Under the pieces are notes generated by a model. It was not told the DNA's origin, did no database searches, and saw nothing but the letters and a program-made list of their open reading frames with translations. Shown here in pieces: positions 1 to 7,261 of a stretch of 8,607 nucleotides of DNA (positions within the stretch are counted from its first letter, which is position 1; each line of letters opens with the position of its first letter). Position numbers and translations under genes: made by a program. Source of the DNA: an uncultured Flammeovirgaceae bacterium (GTDB lineage: Bacteria > Bacteroidota > Bacteroidia > Cytophagales > Cyclobacteriaceae). The stretch is from NCBI GenBank assembly GCA_946480685.1, contig CAMLLI010000127.1, forward strand, positions 1 to 8,607. Reading direction: 5' to 3'.

Positions 1-2
1 AA

Positions 3-857
3 AACTATGCCGATGTTTTTAAATATCAATTCAATGATAATGCAGAGTCGTTGTTTGCTCTTCAGTGGCCAACAAATGGTGGAGGTTGGTACCAGGGAAA
101 TATGCTCCAGCTTTACAGCAACGCGCTACAGATAAATGGCGGTGGTGGTTACTATGGTATTGAAACCACATACGATATGTACCTTCAATACCTTGATATT
201 GCCAATGACTCTATTGAAGTGGACTCGCTGAGGCGGAAAGCTACGTTCATGTACAGGAACGACACGTACCCTGAATTAAACACGAATATAAGTTACGTTG
301 AAAACGGTGTTACAAAAACGGGTCTTAAATTCAATGGTAATAGTGGTTTAAAGAAGCATATTATTGGTAACGAGAAAGATCTTAATCTCCCGCTGATGAC
401 TAATACTTCTTCTCCGGAGCATACTATATTATTAAGACTTGCAGATATATACCTGGTTTATGTTGAAGCTGTTCTGGGAAATAATGGAACAACCTCCGAT
501 GCAAAAGCATTAGGGTATTTTAATGAAATAAGAAAAAGAGCAGGTGTCGCGGAAGTCAGCTCGGTTAGTGAAGCTACATTATTCAAGGAAAGAAGAATAG
601 AGCTGGCGGGTGAAGGCGAGTACTGGTTTGATCTTGTCAGACTTTCATACTACAACCCGGCAAAGGCTTTGGAGCGTGTTAATGGTGAAAACAACCGCGT
701 TAATATCCAGGTTGATGGTACCGGTAAAGTAACCCCGGGAGATTCTTATGGGGTAATTACGCCGGCTACACCCAATACATTTAAGTTGCCGCTGCCCTCT
801 AGTGAGATAACTGCCAATCCATTATTGCTGGAACCTGCAGTGCCTTATTCATTTTAA
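3..857 (+). CDS. SusD/RagB-family glycan-binding lipoprotein, C-terminal part (5' end cut by window)
   Basis: This is the C-terminal 284 residues of a SusD-like protein. The frame is open to the left edge, so the TTG at 51 is not the start; family members are usually 500-600 residues. Family hallmarks are visible: LRLADIYLVYVEA (about visible residues 144-156), a NEIRKRAG helix shortly after, the strongly conserved ERRIELAGEGEYWFDLVR block (nt 588-641), and the terminal LPLPSSEITANPLL, which matches the usual 'lPiP..Ei..Np' ending. Known role of the family: an outer-membrane lipoprotein that sits as a lid on the SusC TonB-dependent transporter and binds oligosaccharides at the cell surface. 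SusC and the lipoprotein signal would lie upstream, outside the window. The next gene starts 5 nt after the stop, so the two are almost certainly cotranscribed and should act on the same glycan. The family is clear; the ligand cannot be read from this fragment. Confidence 0.93.
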   Translation, partial: NYADVFKYQFNDNAESLFALQWPTNGGGWYQGNMLQLYSNALQINGGGGYYGIETTYDMYLQYLDIANDSIEVDSLRRKATFMYRNDTYPELNTNISYVENGVTKTGLKFNGNSGLKKHIIGNEKDLNLPLMTNTSSPEHTILLRLADIYLVYVEAVLGNNGTTSDAKALGYFNEIRKRAGVAEVSSVSEATLFKERRIELAGEGEYWFDLVRLSYYNPAKALERVNGENNRVNIQVDGTGKVTPGDSYGVITPATPNTFKLPLPSSEITANPLLLEPAVPYSF

Positions 858-862
858 TTAAC

Positions 863-2422
863 ATGAAGCAATCAACTATGAAAAATATAGTATATATCCG
901 CCGGTGTATTTTGCAGCTCTTGTGCATGGTAATGATTTTAACGTTCATCACAGGTTGCAAAGATGACGATGATATGCGAGTACCTGTCATCCATGAAGTT
1001 CGTAATTATGCTCCCACACCAGCCGATACCCTTATCACATCGATAAATGATGGTCAGTGGGTAGTGTTACATGGTAAAAATATGACTTCTGTATCACAAG
1101 TATACTTTGGAAGTATACCGGCCACTTTCAATAGTGCTTTTGCAACCGATGAAACACTTGTCGTGCAGGTGCCATCTATTCCGTTTCTGTCGGTGCCCAG
1201 AGATAAGCTTAATGTAATTACTGTAGTTAGTAAAGGTGGAACAAGCACGTACGAAATTATAGTCACCGGTGCTCCCATTATCGTTAACGTTCGAAATACG
1301 GATGGCGCAATTATCGACAGAGTTTTTCCGGAGCAGCAAATCAACATCGTTGGGATTAATCTCAGTAATGCCTCGAGTATAAAATTTCAAGGTATAGATG
1401 CTGACATGGGAACTGTGGTATACACGGATTCAAGTACGATCGTACAAGTGCCCGCAAACTTGTCTGGCGGAGATGCTTCACTCGTTAACACGATCAGCTA
1501 TACCACAGGAATTGGAACCGGTAATTTTTCGATACGAATCGTAGGACCGCCTATAATTACAAACGTTTCGCATGAGATGCCGAAGGAAGGTGAAGAAGTA
1601 TATCTTTACGGATATAATTTTGTCAGCGTTGAAAGTATAACGTTTGCCGGCTTAACCATTTCTTCCTTTGAAGAATCAGAAGATGGCAATTCAGTAAAGT
1701 TCGCTGCACCCAAGCTCACGGGTAGCGGACCCGTTACGGTTGTTACTCCAGGAGGAACATTCACGACTGCATTCAAGGTAAATGATATAGCCGCTATAAA
1801 TGCCGGTGGCATAGGCATTTTAGGTAATCTCGAGTGGGGCGATTATTTCGGCTGGCAATGGTGGGGAGGCACTGTAGATCTTCAGAGTTCGGATCCCAAT
1901 ACAACAGGCTGGCCTCCCTATAATGCTGAGTATGGCATTGGAACAGGACAATATATTGTACATAAAAGCGTAGCACTAAAAGCTGGTGAAGGCAGTGATG
2001 GTAACTCCATTCGTCTTGGTGAATTTCAATGGGTACCAACCGAAAATCTGAATGACTCAGGAGATAAATGGGCATTCAAATTTGAGATCTATGTTAAAAA
2101 GAACTGGAATGGAGGTACGCTTTGTATCAGAACTGATAAAGCTGACTATTTAGCATTGTACGAGCCTTGGAAAATATCAGCAAAAGAATCAATCGACTTT
2201 ACTACTGAAGGATGGCAAACGGTAACAATTCCATTGTCGTCATTCCGCAAGAAGCATGCTACGCTGGGTGATGGTAAAGGTGATCCGATAACAAAAGTTT
2301 CAGACTTACTCAACATTGCTACCGGTAAGACCTATCTGACTCTTTACCTGCATAACTATGGCACGAAGACAACCACAAACATTGAAGCTGCTTTCGATAA
2401 CTTCAGAGTAGTAAAAAGATAA
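863..2422 (+). CDS. Surface glycan-binding lipoprotein with IPT/TIG repeats and SGBP-B-type C-terminal domain
   Basis: A 519-residue lipoprotein, probably the SusE/F-position surface glycan-binding protein of the PUL. A hydrophobic signal ends in the lipobox FITGC (Cys32), followed by KDDDD, the charged stretch that marks surface-exposed Bacteroidota lipoproteins. Three IPT/TIG-like Ig-fold repeats follow at about residues 41-135, 138-227 and 229-306; each begins with a 'P-I-I-x-x-V' strand and carries a 'VxLxGxNxxxVxxVxFG'-like core. The last ~210 residues (308-519) form a separate domain rich in exposed aromatics (W325, Y328, W331, W333, W334, W350, W390) and ending in FDNFRVV. This layout matches SGBP-B proteins (xyloglucan-binding-domain family), where the TIG repeats act as a stalk and the last domain binds glycan. 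A second in-frame ATG at 878 would also give a good signal peptide, so the start is uncertain by five codons. The gene follows the SusD-like gene by 5 nt and precedes a hairpin terminator. Confidence 0.87.
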   Translation: MKQSTMKNIVYIRRCILQLLCMVMILTFITGCKDDDDMRVPVIHEVRNYAPTPADTLITSINDGQWVVLHGKNMTSVSQVYFGSIPATFNSAFATDETLVVQVPSIPFLSVPRDKLNVITVVSKGGTSTYEIIVTGAPIIVNVRNTDGAIIDRVFPEQQINIVGINLSNASSIKFQGIDADMGTVVYTDSSTIVQVPANLSGGDASLVNTISYTTGIGTGNFSIRIVGPPIITNVSHEMPKEGEEVYLYGYNFVSVESITFAGLTISSFEESEDGNSVKFAAPKLTGSGPVTVVTPGGTFTTAFKVNDIAAINAGGIGILGNLEWGDYFGWQWWGGTVDLQSSDPNTTGWPPYNAEYGIGTGQYIVHKSVALKAGEGSDGNSIRLGEFQWVPTENLNDSGDKWAFKFEIYVKKNWNGGTLCIRTDKADYLALYEPWKISAKESIDFTTEGWQTVTIPLSSFRKKHATLGDGKGDPITKVSDLLNIATGKTYLTLYLHNYGTKTTTNIEAAFDNFRVVKR

Positions 2423-2451
2423 CGTTCGGTTTACCAGTAGCCGTAAGGAAA

Positions 2452-2505
2452 AACCTGCGGAGTTTCAGCTTTCGTAGAGGAAGTATATCTCCGCAGGTTC
2501 TTTTC
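2452..2505 (+). terminator. Rho-independent terminator after the SGBP gene
   Basis: A perfect 11-bp inverted repeat, AACCTGCGGAG (2452-2462) and CTCCGCAGGTT (2489-2499), encloses a 26-nt loop and runs straight into the pyrimidine-rich TTCTTTTCT. It lies 30 nt after the SGBP stop codon and would end the SusD-SGBP transcript, leaving the GH5 gene with its own promoter or dependent on readthrough. The rest of the gap (2506-2660) is AT-rich; I found no convincing TAnnTTTG -7 box in it. Confidence 0.8.
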
Positions 2506-2660
2506 TCAATTAGGTTATAGGATCTTATTGAAGAATATATATACCTGTATTACCTATACGCTGCAGGAATCTGAACAATATATACCGGGTCGAATAATAA
2601 TTACGAATAAGCTAAAGCCCCTTCCAGATAAATAATTCACATTCACAAATTAGACAATCA

Positions 2661-4136
2661 ATGAAGATTACGAGCTTTTTAAAGATCTCAGTAGTACTGA
2701 TGATGATGATTTTTTTTGCATCCTGTAAAAAAGATGATGTAACACCGGAGCTAAACGTAACACCGCTGGAGATTTCGCTCAACGCAGAGGGGGATACATC
2801 GGAGTTCTCGATCGTTACAAATGATAGCTGGACTATTCAAAATGCTGCTGATGCATGGCTGCAGGTAAGCCAGGTAAATGGTAATAGTGGTAGCGCCAGC
2901 ATTCAAATTATCGCCAGTAAAAATGCTACCGGTAATTCACGCTCTACAATATTGGTGGTGGACTCGAACAACGGTCAGCGAAGACGCATCAAGGTCTCGC
3001 AGGCCCCGACTATATATCCATCCTATAACACTTCGCCGAAAGCACCGGATGCAACAGGCATGAGCAGTAACGCGGTTGAACTTGCAGCTAAAATGAAATT
3101 GGGCTGGAATATAGGGAACACCTTCGAGGCTCCTAACAATGAGCAGGGATGGGGCAGTCCTAAAATTACAGAAGACTATATAAAGTTTGTAAAACAAAGC
3201 GGCTTCAATGCCATTCGTATTCCGTGTCAATGGAATTGGAGCCATGTGGACAATAAGGCGACTGCGCATATTGATCAGAATTGGATGAACCGCGTGAAAG
3301 AAGTGGTAGGCTATTGTGTAAACAATGATATGTATGTGTTGTTGAATATCCATTGGGATGGTGGATGGTTAGAAAAGGGTATAAAAAACATCACCCCGGT
3401 AAAGCAAGATTCGATCGATGCTAAACAAAGAGCATTTTGGGAGCAGATTGCTACTGCTATGCGTGATTTCGATGAGCATTTGATGTTTGCCAGCGCCAAC
3501 GAACCGGATGCAGGAAATGCTGCGGAAACGAAAGTATTAGCACAGTTTCACCAGACGTTTATTGACGCTGTTCGATCTACCGGAGGAAGAAACAGTTACC
3601 GTGTACTTGTTCTTCAGGGACCTGGTACAAACATGGTATTGACCTCTGAACTGATGAGCAAACTTCCGAAAGATCCGACACCCAATCGCCTGATGGTTGA
3701 AGTGCATAACTATTCACCATCACAGTTTTGCTTCCTGAATGAAGATGTAGACTGGGGAAAAATGGCTTATTACTGGGGCAAAGATTATCAGTCGTCCATC
3801 GAACCAGACCGTAATTTTTTAGAAAGCTGGGAGTGGGGAAATGAGAGTGCACTGATTAACCAATTCAAAATGGTGAAGGAAACATTTGTGGATAAAGGTA
3901 TTCCTGTGCTGATAGGAGAGTATGGCGCATACCGAAGGAATGGAAGTAAAAACGAACCAAAGGATCTGGTAACACATAATAATTCTGTTGATTACTGGAT
4001 AACGCTCTCAACTAAGCAGGCAAGACAAAGTGGTATGATTCCATTTTGGTGGGATATAGGAGCTGCGCTGGACAGAACAAATCTTACTGTAAAAGATCAG
4101 CGTACGATTGATGCTATTCTCGCTGGTGCCAAATAG
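2661..4136 (+). CDS. BACON-domain GH5 endo-beta-glycanase lipoprotein
   Basis: A 491-residue secreted endo-glycosidase. The signal peptide ends in the lipobox FFASC (Cys22) followed by KKDD, which predicts a surface-anchored lipoprotein. Residues ~31-115 form a BACON domain (LNVTPLEISL near its start, W57, W66, and IKVSQA at its end), the usual spacer or carbohydrate-associated module of Bacteroidota glycanases. The GH5 barrel runs from ~136 to 490: GWNIGNTFEA (148-157), Arg186 in IRIP, His231 in NIHW, the acid/base Glu281 in NEP, His349 in EVHNYSP, the nucleophile Glu420 in LIGEYGA, and Trp463/464 in PFWWDIG. All retaining GH5 catalytic residues are present and the length is normal, so the enzyme should be active on a beta-1,4-glucan or mannan-type backbone. 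SusD, SGBP-B and BACON-GH5 together recall the B. ovatus xyloglucan locus, but FASANEPD around the acid/base is not the sequence I would expect for classical GH5_4, so the subfamily stays open. Terminators stand on both sides. Confidence 0.94.
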   Translation: MKITSFLKISVVLMMMIFFASCKKDDVTPELNVTPLEISLNAEGDTSEFSIVTNDSWTIQNAADAWLQVSQVNGNSGSASIQIIASKNATGNSRSTILVVDSNNGQRRRIKVSQAPTIYPSYNTSPKAPDATGMSSNAVELAAKMKLGWNIGNTFEAPNNEQGWGSPKITEDYIKFVKQSGFNAIRIPCQWNWSHVDNKATAHIDQNWMNRVKEVVGYCVNNDMYVLLNIHWDGGWLEKGIKNITPVKQDSIDAKQRAFWEQIATAMRDFDEHLMFASANEPDAGNAAETKVLAQFHQTFIDAVRSTGGRNSYRVLVLQGPGTNMVLTSELMSKLPKDPTPNRLMVEVHNYSPSQFCFLNEDVDWGKMAYYWGKDYQSSIEPDRNFLESWEWGNESALINQFKMVKETFVDKGIPVLIGEYGAYRRNGSKNEPKDLVTHNNSVDYWITLSTKQARQSGMIPFWWDIGAALDRTNLTVKDQRTIDAILAGAK

Positions 4137-4208
4137 ATTTTTATAAAGGTTCTGCTATAACTTTTCGGATAGAGAAGCGATAGCAATTTATCATGCCATA
4201 GTGAAGTA

Positions 4209-4258
4209 CCTGCAGGTATATATGTATAAATATAACCTGCGGGTTTCTTTCTTCATTT
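4209..4258 (+). terminator. Rho-independent terminator after the GH5 gene
   Basis: CCTGCAGGT (4209-4217) pairs with ACCTGCGGG (4235-4243) with one T-G wobble; the AT-rich bases inside can extend the stem if one base bulges. It is followed by TTTCTTTCTTCATTTT. It lies about 70 nt after the GH5 stop. The left arm contains the self-complementary CCTGCAGG. The remainder of the gap up to the fucosidase has no gene. Confidence 0.7.
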
Positions 4259-4353
4259 TAATCCAACACAGTGGAGGAGGTTCAGTGCAGTAAACACCTG
4301 TGCTATATTTTCACTTCCGGCAGGCTTCTCCAAAACACACTATATATACAGTA

Positions 4354-5991
4354 ATGAAAACGATCTCAAAAATTTTATTGGCGATACTTACCCTTGGATT
4401 TTATTCAATAGCAATTTGCCAGCCCAATCCGGTAAAAACACCTGGTACATTTGAACCTACCTGGCAATCGTTAAAAGAATATAAAACGCCTGAATGGTTT
4501 CGCAATGCAAAGTTCGGAATCTGGGCACACTGGGGTCCGCAATGTCAGCCGGAGCAAGGCGATTGGTATGCGCGGTTTATGTATGATGAAGGCAGCGAGC
4601 CCTATAAATGGCATGTTGCCAACTACGGCCATCCATCCAAAGCGGGTTTCAAAGAAGTTATCAACGATTGGAAAGCACAAAACTGGGATCCGGAAAAATT
4701 AGTCGCACTCTATAAACGTACCGGTGCGCAGTATTTTTTTGCTATGGCAAACCATCATGATAATCTCGATCTGTGGAACAGTAAATATCAATCGTGGAAT
4801 ACGGTAAACGTTGGTCCGAAGAAAGATATAGTAGCAGGTTGGGCACGTGCCGCCAGAAATAACAATCTTCCCTTCGGACTCAGTGTTCATGCGTCACATA
4901 CATGGACGTGGTTGGAAACATCTCAACGTGCTGATAAGAATGGTCCGCTTGCCGGAGTTCCCTACGATGGTAACATCACCAAAGATCAAGGTAAAGGAAC
5001 ATGGTGGGAAGGACTCGACCCGCAAGAGCTCTATGCTCAAAATCACCCGTTGAGTAAGGGAAGTGAAAATATATACTCCTTGTGGAACCAATGGGGTTGG
5101 GACAACGGTGCCTCCATTCCTTCTGCGGAATATTGCGATAAGTTTTACAACAGAACGATTGATCTTATCGATCAGTTTAATCCGGATCTGCTTTACTTCG
5201 ATGATACCGTTCTTCCGCTATATCCCGTAAGTGATGTAGGTCTGAAGATTGCAGCATATTACTATAACCGAAGTATAGCGACACACCAGGGTAAACTTGA
5301 AGGTGTGCTGTTTGGTAAGGTATTGAATGATGAGCAAAAGAAATGCATGGTGTGGGATGTAGAACGTGGTGCTCCCGAGCAAATTCAACCGCTTGCCTGG
5401 CAGACGTGCACCTGTATAGGCGACTGGCATTACAAAAGATCGATCTATGACAATGGTCAGTATAAATCAGCGAAGGATGTAATTCATATGCTGGTAGATA
5501 TTGTGAGTAAGAATGGAAACTTACTGCTAAATATACCAGTGCGTGGCGATGGATCGATAGACGATAAAGAAGTCGCTATACTGGAAGGTATTGCCGCGTG
5601 GATGAATGTAAATAGCGAAAGTATATTCGATACACGTCCGTGGTATACATTTGGTGAAGGGCCTTCGATAGAAGCGTCTAACCCCGTAAACGCGCAGGGC
5701 TTCAACGAAGGAAAAGTAAAGCTCACTGCAAGCGATATACGCTTTAATACAAAAGGCGATATACTATATGCCACCGTAATGGGATCTCCGACAGATAAAA
5801 TAACCATCAAGTCATTAAGTAAAGGTAAAGCGCATATCAAACACATCGAAATGTTGGGGAGCAAAGAAAGGCTTTCCTGGAAACAGGATTCCGATAGACT
5901 GGTCATTGAAAAACCAAAGTCCGCTTCCAATGACATTGCGGTGGTATTTAAAATACAAATGAGTAAGGGGGCTGTGGGGAAAATTAAATAA
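4354..5991 (+). CDS. GH29 alpha-L-fucosidase, secreted
   Basis: A 545-residue glycoside hydrolase expected to release L-fucose from oligosaccharides by the retaining mechanism. I chose the ATG at 4354 over a GTG at 4300 because a clean signal peptide begins there (MKTISKILLAILTLGFYSIA); cleavage is likely at AIC/QPN. The residue before Cys22 is Ile, so this is not a good lipobox and a soluble periplasmic enzyme is expected. GH29 landmarks, numbered from 4354: FGIWAHWGP (His59), ANHHDN (His134, His135), PDLLYFDD with Asp283 as the probable nucleophile, GNLLLNIPVRGDG, and TRPWYTFGEGPS at the start of the C-terminal beta-sandwich, which ends near 535. The acid/base residue varies in the family and I cannot assign it. 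The gene follows a terminator and is followed after 8 nt by a small cytoplasmic gene. In a locus with SGBP-B and GH5 it most simply removes terminal fucose from imported, possibly xyloglucan-derived, oligosaccharides. Confidence 0.94.
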   Translation: MKTISKILLAILTLGFYSIAICQPNPVKTPGTFEPTWQSLKEYKTPEWFRNAKFGIWAHWGPQCQPEQGDWYARFMYDEGSEPYKWHVANYGHPSKAGFKEVINDWKAQNWDPEKLVALYKRTGAQYFFAMANHHDNLDLWNSKYQSWNTVNVGPKKDIVAGWARAARNNNLPFGLSVHASHTWTWLETSQRADKNGPLAGVPYDGNITKDQGKGTWWEGLDPQELYAQNHPLSKGSENIYSLWNQWGWDNGASIPSAEYCDKFYNRTIDLIDQFNPDLLYFDDTVLPLYPVSDVGLKIAAYYYNRSIATHQGKLEGVLFGKVLNDEQKKCMVWDVERGAPEQIQPLAWQTCTCIGDWHYKRSIYDNGQYKSAKDVIHMLVDIVSKNGNLLLNIPVRGDGSIDDKEVAILEGIAAWMNVNSESIFDTRPWYTFGEGPSIEASNPVNAQGFNEGKVKLTASDIRFNTKGDILYATVMGSPTDKITIKSLSKGKAHIKHIEMLGSKERLSWKQDSDRLVIEKPKSASNDIAVVFKIQMSKGAVGKIK

Positions 5992-5999
5992 CCAACGTT

Positions 6000-6389
6000 A
6001 TGAAGAACCATATTACGGAGAATGCATGCGCTGTTTACGTTTCGGAACAGGAGTATGTTGATTTGAAATGTGATGGATTTTTTAGCTATGAAGAAGTAGT
6101 GGGTATTACTGAGCATGTATACGACATGCTGCGGTATTATAACGTGAAGAAATGTATTATAAATCTTCAGCAGGTAAAGATATACCCCTCAGGAGCAGAA
6201 GAATATCTGCGTGATGTCTGGTATAACAAACTTCTGCAGACAAGTCTCAGCCGGATCGCATACGTTGTTCCGGAAGATATTTTTGGCAGAACTTCGATGA
6301 TCGTGGTGCATGCCGGTAGCGCGGTTAAGAAGATTCAGCGAGAGTACTTCACCGATGAAGCAAGCGCGAAGGAGTGGCTGAATTCCTGA
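6000..6389 (+). CDS. Small STAS/SpoIIAA-like protein
   Basis: A 129-residue protein without signal peptide or membrane segment. The order of elements fits the SpoIIAA/STAS-like fold common as stand-alone proteins in Bacteroidota: an N-terminal strand pair ending near YVDLKCDGFFS (19-29), a helix (30-47), strand KKCIINLQQV (50-59), a helix around 65-79, strand RIAYVVPED (85-93), and a last strand and helix with REYFTDEASAKEWL (114-127), which resembles the usual 'F.deeeAlaWL' ending. The assignment is from pattern memory, so I hold it loosely. Members are of unknown function; some STAS proteins bind partner proteins or are phosphorylated on Ser/Thr. The start lies 8 nt after the fucosidase stop, so the two are probably cotranscribed, although nothing in the protein suggests sugar metabolism. 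The hairpin at 6605-6638 would end the transcript. Confidence 0.6.
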   Translation: MKNHITENACAVYVSEQEYVDLKCDGFFSYEEVVGITEHVYDMLRYYNVKKCIINLQQVKIYPSGAEEYLRDVWYNKLLQTSLSRIAYVVPEDIFGRTSMIVVHAGSAVKKIQREYFTDEASAKEWLNS

Positions 6390-6457
6390 ATGGTCAGTAA
6401 TAGAAACAGTATCGTGAACGTAGCACTGCTGATTTTTGGACTATAGGAATACATATT

Positions 6458-6488
6458 TGAGATGTTTCAATCCGGATCCTGAGATGTT
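6458..6488. repeat. 9-nt direct repeat TGAGATGTT, two copies 22 nt apart
   Basis: TGAGATGTT occurs at 6458-6466 and again at 6480-6488, a 22-nt start-to-start spacing of about two helical turns, in the non-coding gap between the STAS-like gene and the next small gene. Such spacing would suit a regulator binding one DNA face, but two copies of nine bases can arise by chance and the hairpin terminator at 6605 lies between them and the downstream gene. Confidence 0.25.
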
Positions 6489-6604
6489 GTGATGATGCGC
6501 AATCGTATCATTGTAAGATATATTTATGGACTTTTGATATACCTCAATGGATATATACTGGTTCACAAATCTGCAGGAGACTTTTAATAATGACTACTTT
6601 TTTG

Positions 6605-6638
6605 TCGCACCTGCTTTTAGCGGGCAGGTGCGATTTTG
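6605..6638 (+). terminator. Strong hairpin terminator in the gap between small genes
   Basis: A perfect 10-bp inverted repeat, TCGCACCTGC (6605-6614) and GCAGGTGCGA (6624-6633), with a 9-nt loop, followed by TTTTG. It is preceded by a run of six T, so there is no matching A-run upstream and it should act only on + strand transcription. It would end the fucosidase/STAS transcript and separates it from the gene starting at 6673. Confidence 0.75.
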
Positions 6639-6672
6639 AAGTATACTTGCCATTCGAATATCAATAGCAGTC

Positions 6673-7221
6673 ATGGCATTGTTTGTTCCTTTTGAACCAG
6701 AGGTTGAAGTGTTAGGTCAGTCTATTGTTGCATTTATTAATGCTATACCGTTGGGGAAAGAATACAGACTTCACATTCTGCGTAAATATGGTATTGAGAA
6801 TGTCAGGAGCGACAACTGGTATAGCCAGCAACAATATTTGAAAGCTTTCCGGGAGATTTCAATTACCTCCGGGCCATATATGCTTTTTGATATTGGAAAA
6901 GGCGTGCAGGAACGTGCAGTCTTTTCTTCGGAGACAGATTCGCTGGAGAAAGCCCTGCGATCGATCGATGTTATCTATGCTATGAATCACCGCGGTGGCG
7001 AAATAGGATACTACGATTTAATGACATTTGATTGCAAAGCAAGGCTTGCAAAAATAATTTGTACAACACCTTATCCCAGCGAGTTCGATCGTGGAATTCT
7101 CACAGCAACGTTAAACCGTTTTAAGCCTGAGGATTCTGTGAACTGTAACGTGTTGCTCAATTTAAGGAAACCAACTAGGCGGCATGGAGAAGACAGTTGT
7201 ACATATTTGATAAAATGGTAG
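6673..7221 (+). CDS. Uncharacterised 182-residue protein, faintly V4R/heme-NO-binding-like
   Basis: I do not recognise a named gene. The protein is cytoplasmic by appearance: no signal peptide and no membrane helix. The N-terminal third is mixed helical (HILRKYGIENV, 34-44, then WYSQQQYLKAFREI, 49-62), followed by GPYMLFDIGKGVQE (67-80), a helix SLEKALRSIDVIYAMNH (90-106), and a C-terminal beta-rich half: RGGEIGYYDL (107-116), TTPYPSEFDRGILTATLNRF (131-150) and GEDSCTYLIKW (172-182) at the very end. The combination of a 'PYPxxFDxG' turn leading into a helix and a closing 'GxxSCxYxIxW' recalls the ligand-binding halves of V4R, HNOB and myxobacterial DUF2378-type sensory domains. No output domain is attached, so it would be a stand-alone sensor or binding protein. 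It starts after a terminator and is followed 40 nt later by a cysteine-rich gene, with which it probably forms a two-gene unit. The coding call is firm; the fold is a guess. Confidence 0.65.
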   Translation: MALFVPFEPEVEVLGQSIVAFINAIPLGKEYRLHILRKYGIENVRSDNWYSQQQYLKAFREISITSGPYMLFDIGKGVQERAVFSSETDSLEKALRSIDVIYAMNHRGGEIGYYDLMTFDCKARLAKIICTTPYPSEFDRGILTATLNRFKPEDSVNCNVLLNLRKPTRRHGEDSCTYLIKW

Positions 7222-7261
7222 GTATAGGTTTCGTGTTTTAGAATAGACTTGAATATACGTT

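Noticed and set aside
51..53. TTG as the start of the SusD-like gene
   Set aside because: The frame is open upstream to the edge and the upstream residues (NYADVFKYQFNDNAES) read as ordinary SusD sequence, so the gene is cut by the window.
4304..4311. TATATTTT as a Bacteroidota -7 promoter box for the fucosidase
   Set aside because: One mismatch to TAnnTTTG, no -33 TTTG at suitable distance, and the region is AT-rich, so such matches are expected by chance.
4300..4353. N-terminal extension of the fucosidase from a GTG at 4300
   Set aside because: The 18 extra residues would precede and spoil a clean signal peptide that starts with ATG at 4354.
5484..6116. 210-codon open frame on the - strand opposite the fucosidase end
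   Set aside because: It lies antisense to a well-supported GH29 coding region and has low-complexity, family-less sequence, so it is a shadow frame.
6390..6446. 18-codon reading frame right after the STAS-like stop (ATG overlapping the end of TGA context)
   Set aside because: Too short, no recognisable motif, and no sign of selection that I can judge by eye.
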